A stretch of DNA of 25,541 nt from CAZACQ01 sp964483725 (GTDB taxonomy: Bacteria; Patescibacteriota; Gracilibacteria; Absconditabacterales; Absconditicoccaceae). The stretch lies in NCBI GenBank assembly GCA_964483725.1, contig CAZACQ010000015.1:1-25541 (forward strand), in the 5' to 3' direction. Each line of letters starts with the position of its first letter. Position 1 is the stretch's first letter. The notes beneath the pieces are model-generated. The model worked only from the letters and a program-made list of their open reading frames with translations. It had not been told where the DNA came from and searched no databases. The translations under genes and the position numbers were made by a program. This document shows positions 10,317 to 20,529 of the stretch, one piece after another.

Positions 10317-11113
10317 TTATACAAAGAAAAAAAGTTGTCTTCTATTATATTTTTATAATTATCCAAATCATAATCAATCATATCTGCACAGTATTGATAA
10401 ATATGTGAAACATATGCTGGTTTATTCATTTTTCACCTTACAGGCTGAGGTGCCAAATAAGGAGCATCTGTTTCCATTAGTATATTTTGCTCCTTGGTCT
10501 CCAAAAATGATTCTCTTATATTTTCTGCTTTGGGGAAAGTAATGTTTCATGTATATCATATCCAGAGATTTTGGAAGTTTTCTTGCAAAATAGCAACTTC
10601 CTGTGGTCAATATCCCCAACAATGAAAGTAAATTTTCAAATCTGGAAAATCTTTGATAACATCAAAAGTAGATTCAAAATCATCTCTAGAATGAATAACA
10701 ACAGGCAGATCAAGGTCTTGAGCTAATTCACATTGCATCTGGAAAAACTTTTTTTGTTCTGGCAAAAATTGCTCTCAACTTGCATAATGAGTATCTATAC
10801 CACATTCTCATATAGCATAAATATATTCTTTATTATCTTTATAAAATTTTTGGGCTAAATCAATTAATTTTTCAAATTCGCTAGGATGAATATCCTCATT
10901 AGCTACCAAACTTGGATGAAATCATACAGTTGATAACAATCTCACTGAAGAATTATTGTTTTTTTGAATTTTTACTGCCTTTGCAGCCCGATCCAAGTCT
11001 ACAGCTATATTTACAAGTCATTTTCATCAAATTAATTCAAATTCTGCCAAATATTCTTGATAAGAATCAAATAATTGTTCTGAATTTAAATGAGTATGTG
11101 AATCAAAATACAT
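10313..11113 (-). CDS. tatD: TatD family metal-dependent hydrolase (DNase)
   Basis: The 266-residue TIM-barrel hydrolase has the metal motif FDSHTHLN at its start (HxH, residues 6 and 8), IGECGID in the middle (catalytic Glu), PVVIHSRDD, FHCWGYG, and the late METDAPYLAP with the conserved Asp. Length and motif order match TatD/YcfH 3'-5' nucleases acting in DNA repair and degradation. In-frame TGA codes for Gly, for example in IGYTGN. The ATG is 14 bases downstream of the exonuclease stop on the same strand, so tatD, the exonuclease and rseP are probably one operon. The stop TAA shares four bases with the stop of the FapA-like gene. Confidence 0.95.
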
Positions 11114-11127
11114 ATTATTTTTTTATT

Positions 11128-11694
11128 TTATAAAAGACCAGCTGATTTTCAATGAATCAAATTGTAAAAACACTCTGTCTCATACAAAGCACCTGTCAAA
11201 GCATTATGAGGTTGAGGCTCTTCTCAAAGACCAAAATATTCTGCTATAGTATCAAGACTTATATTACTATTTCAGTCTTCTTTGGTATCAAGTTCAATTC
11301 ATTTTGATAAAAAATATCAACAAGCAAGAGAATGTAAATCAATAGTTTTGTGAGAAAAATTATGATTTATTCAAGCTCTATTACAAGCAGATTTAAGTAT
11401 TGGAACATCCAATGCCATAGGATGCTGACCTGCTATGATTTTATTTGGAAACTGCTCCATCCAATTCAAAAATTTTTGGACAAGTTTGGCTTCAGTTTGC
11501 TTAGCTTCATCAGTAATTTGCTCATGAGTAAAACCATTAACATCCAATCACTCTTGAATTACCAAAGCTCAGTCCCAAATCCTACATTCTCAATAAAACT
11601 GCTTACTAGGTTTTTCAAAACATACTGCTCATATACTAAGTATGCTACAATTTTGAGTATCCAATCAAGTAGACTCTATATCAACTACAATCAT
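11128..11694 (-). CDS. DEDDh-type 3'-5' exonuclease-like protein, last catalytic Asp replaced
   Basis: The 188-residue RNase-H-fold protein opens with MIVVDIESTGLD (D5, E7 = ExoI motif), has ALDVPIL (D96 = ExoII) and ends with PHNALTGAL (H163 = ExoIII His). The position five residues after the His, normally the fourth catalytic Asp, is Gly (G168), encoded GGT, so recoding is not the cause. DnaQ/exonuclease-X-like enzymes remove 3' nucleotides during repair or proofreading. With one metal ligand missing, this copy may be weakened or use a nearby acid such as D119 or E172. It lies 17 bases after rseP and just before tatD on the same strand. Whether the Gly is typical of a subfamily cannot be judged here. 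Confidence 0.85.
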
Positions 11695-11711
11695 AATTTA
11701 AGTTTTATATA

Positions 11712-12920
11712 TTAAAATCACATACCAAAAGGGTTTACTCACCAAAATCTTGCCAAATCCAAAAATATTATATAAATACCCAATGCCATCAAAAGCATAA
11801 AGAACAAGAAATTAAAATAATTTTCTATCACAAAATATTTTTCTGGCTTAAATCTTCAAACTGATTGGATTATCACTCCCACAGCTCTACCACCATCCAA
11901 TGCTGGTAATGGTAATATATTAAATATAGCTAATGCTAAACTTATCATACCACCAAATGCTATATATTGCCATATACCAAATTCATCAAGAATTATTTCT
12001 CAAACTTTTACAGCTCATACAGGTCAAGCTAAATTTTCTACTGCTTCTTTGGCTTCCTGACTATCAAAAGTTAGTAACTTTCATCAAATTATTCAAAGAA
12101 CATGAAATGTTAACCTAGTCTGAGCTACAATTTCATTACCAGCAGCAAGAGATCAATCTACAAATCACTTTTGGATAGTCAAAACTTCTATTTCTCATCA
12201 CTGATCCATAAGTATACCTAGCAGACACCTATCAGACCTACATTGTGTATCTATGCTTTTTTCTTCTCAGTCTCTTTGGTAATGAAGAGTAAAATCTTGT
12301 CATATTTTATTTCTAAGAGTAGATCAAAGATTCATAGTATCTACTTCTTTTTCATTAATATGAGTTATTATATCTCAAGTTAATAATCATTCCTTTGCAG
12401 CAATACCATCTGGTACCATATCCAGTATTTTTACAGGTTCAGCTTGAATTTCTCAACTAAGATATCACTGAGAATCCAAATAATTTCTACTTGGCATAAG
12501 CAAACTATTTGTTTCTATACTCATCATTCATTCAGGCACTATACTGATAGGTTGTATACCCTTCCAAAAAGCAGCTGCAAAAAATAACCAAGCAAAAAAT
12601 AAGTTTACTGCTACTCATCAAACCAAAATAAATAGTTTTTTCCAGATATTTTGAGTGATAAAACTATCTTTTGCATGAAAAGTTTCTTCATCTTCAGGAT
12701 TTTCTCATTTTAATCTTACAAATCCACCCAAAGGTAACCAATTGATAGTATACTCTGTTCAAGATTTATCAGTGTATATTTTGAATGCTTTTGGAGGTAT
12801 TCATATACCAAATTCCAATACTTTTACTCATGATTTTTTTGCTGCTATAAAATGTCATAGTTCATGAACTATAACCAAAAACATAAACAACAAAAATCAT
12901 GCTATAATTGCTATCCACAT
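11712..12920 (-). CDS. rseP: Site-2 protease RseP (M50 zinc metalloprotease)
   Basis: The 402-residue membrane protease has the zinc motif HELGH at residues 19-23 in its first membrane helix, with the Gly written TGA. It then has the GGFVRLKGENPED segment, a PDZ-like region around 160-240 (ILDMVPDGIAAKEGLLTGD), and the third zinc ligand in LPLPALDGGR in the late helix. It cleaves membrane-bound anti-sigma factors or leftover signal peptides within the inner membrane. Length is near the family's usual 420-450. It is the first gene of a probable rseP-exonuclease-tatD unit, with a TTGAAA-N16-TATAAA promoter upstream. No Shine-Dalgarno precedes the ATG. Confidence 0.96.
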
Positions 12921-12960
12921 AAGCTTTATTTTAAATTAATAATAAAAAAGTAACCTCTTA

Positions 12961-12988
12961 TTTATAAAGAATATAAAAATAGTTTCAA
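12961..12988 (-). promoter_or_regulatory. Promoter for rseP unit
   Basis: On the minus strand, TTGAAA (12988-12983) and TATAAA (12966-12961) are 16 bases apart, about 40 bases before the rseP ATG. It sits immediately downstream of the terminator of the TraD-like gene, as expected for a separate transcription unit. Confidence 0.6.
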
Positions 12989-12997
12989 TAGAAATAA

Positions 12998-13037
12998 AAA
13001 AAGAGTATATCAAGGCCGGCCTTGATATACTCTTTTT
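12998..13037 (-). terminator. Perfect 40-bp palindromic intrinsic terminator
   Basis: Two 20-base arms, centred on GGCC-GGCC, are exact reverse complements with no unpaired loop. The G+C-rich core stands out in this AT-rich DNA. On the minus strand the hairpin begins one base after the TAA of the TraD-like gene and ends in a T-rich run, so it ends that transcript before the rseP promoter. Confidence 0.85.
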
Positions 13038-13038
13038 A

Positions 13039-16000
13039 TTAATCTTGTGCCATACCAAGTCTGGCACTAATTTCTGCATCTACAAACTCTCTTTTTCTTC
13101 AATACTTCTTCCTACAATATTCTCTGAGAATTTCTGCTACTTTTGGATTTTTATAATCCTCAGTCCATATTGTATTCATACTAAATACTCTAGTAGTAGC
13201 ATTTGAAATATTAAGTTTGATATATACCTTAAAGTTTGATATACCTACAATATCTTGAGCTGACAAAACTGGAGCATATTCTTTTTCCAAGAATTCTGCA
13301 TCTGGTGCTCATACCTTAAAACTTTGCATAGTTCACACATTACCAAATACAGCATCCTTTACTCATCATCCACTTTCACCCAAATTATTTCAAGCACTAG
13401 ATTCCAGCTGTCATATATATTGGTGAGCCATTATCAATGATAAATGATATTTTCTAGCCTCTGACAATATATCAGCAAAAGTATCAGTAACAAAGTTTTG
13501 GAACTCATCTACATACAGATAAAAATCCCTTCTCTGATCTTCCGGAATATCTGCTCTAGACATAGCAGCTGTATTTATCTGACTTACCAATATCATACCC
13601 AAAAGCTGTGCATTCATTTCTCATATCTTTCACTTACTTAAATTAACTAGTAATATTTTTCATTCATCCATAGCTTGACGGAAATTCACAGCTGATTTTG
13701 TTTGTCATATAATATTTCTAATAAGTCTATTTGTAATAAAATTAACAAACTTTGAACTAAAGTATGGTATAATTTCTTGCTTTTCTCTATCACCCATTGC
13801 ATTATAAGTCTTTTCCCAAAAGTTTTTTACTACAGGATTTTTAACTTTTTTGATTTTGTATTCCCTAAATGCTTGATCTGTAAAAAGCCTAGGAACATCT
13901 ATCAATGTAGCTCATTCTTCCATATCTTCCAATAATGTCAAACTAGCATATTTAAAGTATTCCTGAATTCTAGGACCAAAAATTTCTGGACCAAACATTT
14001 TCATAAAAATTTCTGTAGCATCGTTTACAACTCTATCAGCTTGATCAGGATTATCAATTTCATAAAGATTAAGTCACATAGGTCTTTCTTCATCACCTGC
14101 ATCAAAAAATATAACATCTTTTGCTCTTTCTTTTGGGATGTATTCCATTATATCCTCTACTAGGTCACCATGAGGATCAATAACACATAATCAATCTCAA
14201 TTCCAAACATCTTGTCTTGCCAATGAAGCAATATAAACTGACTTACCTCAACCTGATTTTCATATTATATAGTGATGTCTAGATCTATCTTTTCTTCTCA
14301 TATAAACAGGTGTAAATCTATTTCTATAAACATTAACTCATAACAATGATCAATCCTTAAATACTCTAAGTCAAGTTTTTTTCTTTGTTTTTTCTTCCTT
14401 TACATATTCTTTTCAATCTTGCTCTACGATTTCTTTATTTGCTAATTCAGATTTTTTATACTTTTCTATAGGAACAAGTTTCTCTACTTTTTCTTCTTTT
14501 TTACCTACTGCCCAATGATTTGATCATCTAAAAATTTTGGATATATTACCATCTAGATATTCTTCTGCTATCTTTCATGTTATGAAAAAATCACTTGGCT
14601 TTTCCATTTTTGGCAGATTGTCTGGTGCTGCCAATGCTTTATAATCCATCCACTTAATAATTGGAGAACGATTAAATAATCAATCAGGTAAATGAAAAAA
14701 TCAAGCTAATTCATTTACTGTAAATATGTTTTTCCTATAAAAAAAATTTATTAAATGAAAGTATACTGCAAATCTCCACAAAGGTTTAAATATAAAACCA
14801 AAGATATCATGCATTATTTCTGGTTGATCCAAACCATTATTATATTCATCTTTATAAATTGTCAAAGCACTTACTAAAGTTTGTATATTAGAAGACAATC
14901 TTGATGAATCATTAGAGGAAGTTATTAACATCATTCAAGATTTAAATGCTGGTTTACCTGCCTCTTCTCACATAGTATTCAAAGCATCTTCCTCAGCTTT
15001 TACCATACGAATCAAAGGATCTCACTGTTCATCATTTCAAGAAAATTTCTTAACAAGTCAGTTTGATGGACCATGTATCAAGAAATCAAAAAATTTCCAA
15101 GGGAAAATAATCTTTTTCCATAAAGGTGTATGTAACATTACAGACTCATCCTTTTTATACAAAGCAGTTGCATATTCCTGTGCCTTCACATTAAAATGAG
15201 ATCATTCAGGTTTAATTGTAGTAAATATAGTAAATGTATCTTCATTAGAAAGCTTTCACATAGCATCAAGAACATTATTCATAGGATCATCTTCCAACTG
15301 TTTAAATGTCCTTACAGGGAAAACATTAGCTTTCATAGGATGCATAGGTATTATGTCATTATATTTCCTAGAGAAAAATTTAGGTATCTTAATTGTTTCT
15401 ACACTTGCATCAGAATATTGAGCTGTAATAGCTCATTCAAGAATGTTTTTATATTCTGGATATACAGCAAACATAAAATGTAATTTTCATTCTTCATAAT
15501 GCAAAGCAAATGAAACTTTAGGTTTTGAGAAAATGAAGGACATAATGATATCCCATACATTAAGTTCTCAAAGCTTGTGTACATTCCTAAATACCTGTGA
15601 CATCCTAGCAATTTTTTCATGCATATCTTTAGCAACTTCTTTTTGCATCTCTCTTTCTTGCCTACTATCTCACCTAGGTAGCATAACTTTAAGATAGATT
15701 ACTCTTCTAATATTGAAAACATCATACAAGAAAGCAAACATATACTTAAAAAGTCTCCACAGAAAATAACCAACAACAACAATTATTATAAACAAAAATC
15801 AATACCGCAAAATTGAAAGTCAGGTTTCATATATTCATTCAAACTCTCAAAACAAGGTCTGAGTAGATTCTTGAGTTTCAGATTCTTGTTCTTGTTCACC
15901 ATCACCTACCATTTCATCATATCTTGTTTCTACAATAGACTCTTCTTCTGCTGCTCAATGATGTCTGAAATTTTCATCAACAAAATTATTGACTCAATTA

Positions 16001-16140
16001 GATCATCAAAATTCTCTATAACAAGATACCATATTTTCTCACCAAGCTTGGTTTGCAATATTACTTGCTTCTTCATTTTCCAATCATGGATTTGACTCTA
16101 TTGCTTCCAAAAGTAGTGACTCACATTCTTGCTTTTCCAT
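13039..16140 (-). CDS. Membrane-anchored TraD/VirD4-like conjugation ATPase
   Basis: The 1033-residue protein starts with an acidic, Glu/Gln-rich segment (1-105), then one or two membrane helices (about 110-145). A roughly 450-residue cytoplasmic region follows, and then a HerA/FtsK-superfamily ATPase. Walker A is GKSGGGKS (627-634, two of its Gly written TGA) after RHHYII; Walker B is YLYVDEFQNF (D878, E879); the post-Walker SEARKYHLSLIMAHQY stretch is typical of TraD/VirD4/TraG ATPases. Such proteins couple or pump DNA across membranes in type IV secretion. No other type IV secretion gene is in the window, so DNA uptake, conjugation or chromosome handling are all possible. It has a consensus promoter and a strong terminator of its own. 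Confidence 0.85.
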
Positions 16141-16181
16141 AATTTTTGTTTTTATATTTTTTTAAAATCTAGTTTACAACT

Positions 16182-16210
16182 ATTATAAAGATTTTAAAAT
16201 TATTTGTCAA
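16182..16210 (-). promoter_or_regulatory. Consensus promoter for TraD-like gene
   Basis: On the minus strand, perfect TTGACA (16210-16205) and perfect TATAAT (16187-16182) are separated by exactly 17 bases. This is the bacterial housekeeping sigma consensus and the strongest promoter seen in the window. Predicted start is about 35 bases before the ATG at 16140. Confidence 0.75.
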
Positions 16211-16219
16211 AAAATAATC

Positions 16220-16247
16220 TTGAAATTATGATAAATTTTACTATACT
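16220..16247 (+). promoter_or_regulatory. clpB promoter
   Basis: TTGAAA (16220-16225) and TATACT (16242-16247) are separated by 16 bases. The predicted start, near 16254, falls at the left edge of the CIRCE-like element, the arrangement usual for HrcA-controlled heat-shock genes. Confidence 0.7.
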
Positions 16248-16252
16248 ACAAC

Positions 16253-16279
16253 ATAGCACCATATCACATTATGTGCTAT
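16253..16279 (+). promoter_or_regulatory. CIRCE-like HrcA operator upstream of clpB
   Basis: The inverted repeat TAGCAC (16254-16259) ... GTGCTA (16273-16278) has a 13-base interior, exactly the spacing of the central core of the CIRCE consensus TTAGCACTC-N9-GAGTGCTAA. The outer and inner flanking bases diverge. It overlaps the predicted clpB start site and lies 66 bases before the ATG. It implies repression of clpB by HrcA and release on heat shock. hrcA itself is not in the window. Confidence 0.75.
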
Positions 16280-16345
16280 TAATTAAGTTAGATGCTAATA
16301 TCTTAGATCTAAAAACTAATTTATCCTTTAATCTTAGTTTTGAAA

Positions 16346-18961
16346 ATGAACTTTGAAAAATATACAATAAAAGCAGCTGAAGCAGTTCAGCAAGCACAAA
16401 GTCAAGCAGTAGAACAAAAGCACAACACTATTGATGTTTTGCATATTTTGGATGCTATGCTTGAGCAAAAAGACTGATATATACCTGCTATACTAAAAAA
16501 ATGAAATTTTGAACTTACAAATATTCATAATTTGATAAAGCAAGAAATCAGCAATTTACACAAAGTGGAATGACAATATCAAGTCCAACTTAGCTATGAT
16601 CTAAACCAAGCTTTTACACAAGCAGAAAAAGAAGCTAGTTCTTTGCAAGATGAGTATATTACTACATATCATCTATTTTTGGCAATATTAAAATGAAACT
16701 CCAAAGCCAACAAAGAAATATTACAAAAACAATGAATTGATTATCAAAGCATACTACAAATAGTAAATGATATCAAAAAATGAGAACCTGTACAAAGTCA
16801 GGATCCAGAAGCTACTATGGATAGCTTGAATAAATTTGGTAAAAATATCACACAACTTGCAGAAAATTGAGAACTAGACCCTATCATTGGTAGAGAAGAC
16901 GAAATAGCAAGAACTATACAAATTCTTTCTAGAAGAACCAAGAACAACCCTGTACTTACAGGTGATCCATGAGTTGGTAAAACAGCTATTGTAGAGTGAA
17001 TAGCTCAATTGATAGTAAAATGAGAAGTGCCTGATATTTTGAAAGATAAAACCATAATAGAACTTGATATGTCAGCTTTGATGGCTGGTACCAAGTATAG
17101 ATGAGAATTTGAAGAAAGACTAAAAGCAATACTTAAAGAACTAAACCAAGCTGAATGACAGGTAATTCTTTTCATAGATGAAATACATACTATTGTATGA
17201 GCTGGTAAGACAGAATGATCTATGGATATGGGTAATATGATAAAACCAGAACTTGCTAGAGGTAAAATAAGAGTGATTGGGGCTACTACTGTAAATGAAT
17301 ATAGAAAATATGTAGAAAAAGATCCTGCACTAGAAAGAAGATTCCAACAAGTACATGTAGACCAACCTAGCAAAGAAGATGCTTTGGCAATTCTTAGATG
17401 AATCAAAGAAAGATATGAAGCACATCACTGAGTAAAAATTACTGACGATGCCTTGATCTCAGCTATAGATCTATCAGAAAAATATATTACAGATAGATTT
17501 TTGCCAGATAAAGCAATAGACCTACTAGATGAAGCATCCGCTTCAGTAAAGATGGCTCTTACTAGTATGCCTACAGAAATTACCAAACTAAAAAAACAAA
17601 TCAGCCAACTAGAAATAGAAAAACAAGCAAAAACTAGTTGAAAGTTGAAAGTTAAAAGTTGAAAGTGAGAGAACAATGAAGATATCAAAAGAATAGACAA
17701 AGAGCTTGCAGAAAATAAAGAAAAATATGAAAAACTAAAAGCAAACTGGGAAGCAGAAAGAGAATATGTAATCAAAGCAAAAGAACTAAAAGAAGAATTA
17801 CAAAAATTGGAACACAAAGCTCAGTTAGCAGAAAAAGAAACTGATTACAACAAGGTAGCTGAGATTAGATATTGAGAAATACCAAAAGTACAACAAGAGT
17901 TGGAAAAAATTGAGAAAAAAGTAGAACAAGCAAAGCAAGATGGAACTTTGACTATAAAAGATATAGTAGAGCCAGAAGATATTGCATATATCATAAGTAA
18001 ATGGACACAAGTGCCTGTATCCAAGCTAGTAGAAACTGAAAAAGAAAAACTTGCTAATATTGAAAATCATCTATCATACAAAGTAATATGACAAGAACAA
18101 GCAATATCTGCTGTATCAAATGCTATTAGAAGATCTAGAGCATGATTGAAAGACCCTGAAAAGCCAGTTGGATCTTTTCTATTTTTGTGACCTACTTGAG
18201 TAGGTAAAACACAACTAGCAAAATCCTTAGCTGAGTTCCTATTCAATGATGAAAAAGCTATGGTAAGATTAGATATGTCTGAATATATGGAAAAACACTC
18301 TGTAAGTAAACTAGTAGGTTCGCCTCCAGGGTATGTATGATATGATGAAGCATGACAACTTACAGAAGCAGTAAGAAGAAAACCTTATTCTGTAATATTA
18401 CTAGATGAAATAGAAAAAGCTCATCCTGATGTTTTCAATATATTATTACAACTATTGGATGATGGTAGACTTACAGATAGTAAATGAAAAACAGTAAGTT
18501 TCAAAAACAGTATAATAATACTAACTTCGAATATATGATCAGATGAGATAATGGAAAAACTAAGCGACTCTCAAGATGACAAGACTAGAAAAGAAGTTGA
18601 AAAATCAGTAATGAATAAATTAACTACCCACTTCCGTCCCGAATTTATCAATAGAATTGATGATTTGATAGTATTCAATCCTATCAGTAAAGAAATGCTA
18701 GAAAATATAGTAAATATAAATATACAAAAAATATCTGATAGAATCTATGAAGACAAGTGAATCAAACTAGAAATTGATGATTCAGTAATCAAACATCTTG
18801 CAAAATCTGGATGGGACCCAGCATTTGGTGCTAGACCATTGGATAGAGCTATCCAAAAAGAAATACTAAACCCTTTGGCTATGCAAATGATGCAAGATAA
18901 AATAAAAGAAAGTAGTACTATTAAGCTAAGTTTTAAAAATGATGAACTGAAAATTGAATAA
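16346..18961 (+). CDS. clpB: ATP-dependent disaggregase ClpB
   Basis: The 871-residue Hsp100 chaperone resolves protein aggregates together with DnaK. Domains in order: Clp N-domain (1-145); AAA1 with Walker A GDPGVGKT (206-213) and FIDEIHTI; coiled-coil M domain (about 390-520); AAA2 with GPTGVGKT (615-622), GSPPGYVGYDE and ILLDEIEKAH; then the D2 small domain with FRPEFINRIDD and GARPLDRAI. The central Gly of both P-loops is TGA. An in-frame run of AGTTGAA heptamers encodes residues 431-440 in the M domain, with no counterpart in typical ClpB. The promoter overlaps a CIRCE-like site, and an intrinsic terminator starts at the stop codon. Length is normal for the family. Confidence 0.98.
17636..17670 (+). 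repeat. In-frame AGTTGAA heptamer repeat inside clpB
   Basis: Three exact copies of AGTTGAA and one AGTTAAA run without gaps from 17636 to 17663, followed by a decayed fifth unit. Read in frame they give Ser-Gly-Lys-Leu-Lys-Val-Lys-Ser-Gly-Lys in the ClpB M domain, with both TGA codons as Gly. A 7-base unit shifts frame each copy, yet the gene stays open. Confidence 0.9.
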
Positions 18962-18987
18962 AAAAAGGTGCATTAGCACCTTTTTTT
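18960..18987. terminator. Bidirectional intrinsic terminator
   Basis: Seven A, GGTGC, loop ATTA, GCACC, seven T: a compact hairpin flanked by A- and T-runs, so it can end both clpB (plus) and the convergent helical-protein gene (minus), whose stop is at 18989. The clpB stop TAA contributes its last A bases. Confidence 0.9.
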
Positions 18988-18988
18988 A

Positions 18989-20305
18989 TTAGTCTTTAAA
19001 GTTATTTTTTATTATTTTTTTAATAAACTGAATTAATTTTAATACTTTTTTATGGGAACTTTCTGAATCATCCAAATATTGAAAAGATTCACCAAAAAGC
19101 AGTTGGAAATAATCTCTTATATATACAAAAGGCTTAACATTAAGTAAATTATTATTAAAATCTGCATAATAATCCATAATTTTTGATATATTCATATTTG
19201 ATTTTTCCAAAAATAATAATCTATGCAGAAAGTGATAAATATTGTCTTCTTGTTCTTTTATCAAATTTAATATAGCATCACTATAAAAATTTAAATATAA
19301 AGAATCCTGAGAAAAAAAAGAAATTAATTTTTTATAAAATAATGGGTAATTTTGAGATAAAAGCTGGGTTTCATCAGATGTCAAAGAGTCTACTACTTTC
19401 TTGGACTCAACTATAGATCAATAATTTGAATCTGTAAGATACAAATTAATACTATCTTTAATTTTTGAAATCTTTACATACAAAGATTCTATAGATTTTA
19501 TATCAAAAGAAGCTTTCATATGCTCCAAATGTTCATTTATTGATATTAAAATTTCAAAACAAATATTAAAACTATCTGTTTTGGGAAAATCTAAACTTAA
19601 ATAATATTCATACAAATCATCATACACACTCATATTAATTGCTCAATTAGTTGATTTGGACAAAGCTCCTATATTAGTATCAAAAACAAACAAAACATCA
19701 CTTGTATATGATAGTCTAGAAGATAAAATATCTACATAAGAAAAATCCTTAATAATCCTATTTATTACTTTATGTTTTAGTATAAGAATTTGATTTCTAG
19801 AGTTTGCAATTTCAAATTCATCTGGAAAAAAGAATTTAATTATATCATCACTTATTTTGCTTGGATCATAAACTATAGTAGATATTGCTTTTGAGACAGA
19901 AATCTCTGATTTATCATAACTAAAATAGTAATCTTCATCTGAGAATGCTAATTGTAAAATATAAACTATATCAGAAAACTCATGATTATTTTGCAAGTAA
20001 TCAGAATCAACAGATGAAATTTTTCTTTCATTTAAAAGTTTATTAAAAAACTCAATTTGAAGCTTTTCTAAAGATAACAATAAATATTTTCATTTTGGTG
20101 TATCTTTTATTTTTTCTTTTGAATCTAATAAATTGAGAATAGTTTTGTAAAATTCTTCTCTATTTTCTGCTTTCAATCTCAATCGATTATAAAAATCTTC
20201 AGAAGGTTTAAATTCTGATCATAAGACTTCAAACAAATCATCTACTTTTAAATACAAAGATTCAGTTCTATCTCATAATTGTATTAAATTATTTTCACTC
20301 TCCAT
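18989..20305 (-). CDS. Uncharacterised predicted all-helical protein, 438 aa
   Basis: I do not recognise this family. The protein is intact only with TGA = Gly (for example LIQLGDRTE near the start and DSNYGSIVES). It is rich in Asp, Glu, Lys, Ser, Leu, Ile, Tyr and Phe with very few Gly, and looks like a continuous series of amphipathic helices. No signal peptide, membrane segment, Cys cluster or nucleotide-binding motif is visible, so it is probably a cytosolic scaffold-like protein. It is a single-gene unit: it converges on clpB across a shared terminator, and its start faces a palindromic heptamer repeat and the ung promoter. Base composition matches its neighbours. Confidence 0.8.
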
Positions 20306-20386
20306 AGCTAAGAATATTTATTAAAATCATATACAAAGATAGTAAATAAAAACACTATAATTTCAATCAAAAAATAAGATGAATAT

Positions 20387-20446
20387 TAGGGCTTAGTGCT
20401 TAGGCACTTAGTGCATAGGACTAAGGACTAAGCACTAAGGACTAAA
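20387..20446. repeat. Second palindromic heptamer array
   Basis: In the 224-base gap between the helical-protein gene and ung, 7-base units run in phase: TAGGGCT, TAGTGCT, an 8-base TAGGCACT, TAGTGCA, TAGGACT, then AAGGACT, AAGCACT, AAGGACT. The arms 20387-20411 and 20421-20444 form an imperfect inverted repeat. The core CTTAGTGCTTAG is also present in the array at 1244-1322, so both belong to one repeat family. The rest of the gap holds the ung promoter and no small ORF I can support. Confidence 0.85.
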
Positions 20447-20470
20447 CAATAAATTAACTCTAAAAAAATA

Positions 20471-20498
20471 TTGAATAAATAGCAAACTTATGTATAAG
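20471..20498 (+). promoter_or_regulatory. Promoter for ung-Nudix-IPK operon
   Basis: TTGAAT (20471-20476) and TATAAG (20493-20498) are separated by 16 bases. Transcription would start about 25 bases before the ATG at 20530. Confidence 0.5.
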
Positions 20499-20529
20499 TA
20501 ATTGATTTTTTTAATAAGAAAATATAGAT

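Noticed and set aside
17005..18010. Minus-strand ORFs of about 60-130 codons inside clpB
   Set aside because: They are shadows of the ClpB frame with low-complexity composition and no start context.
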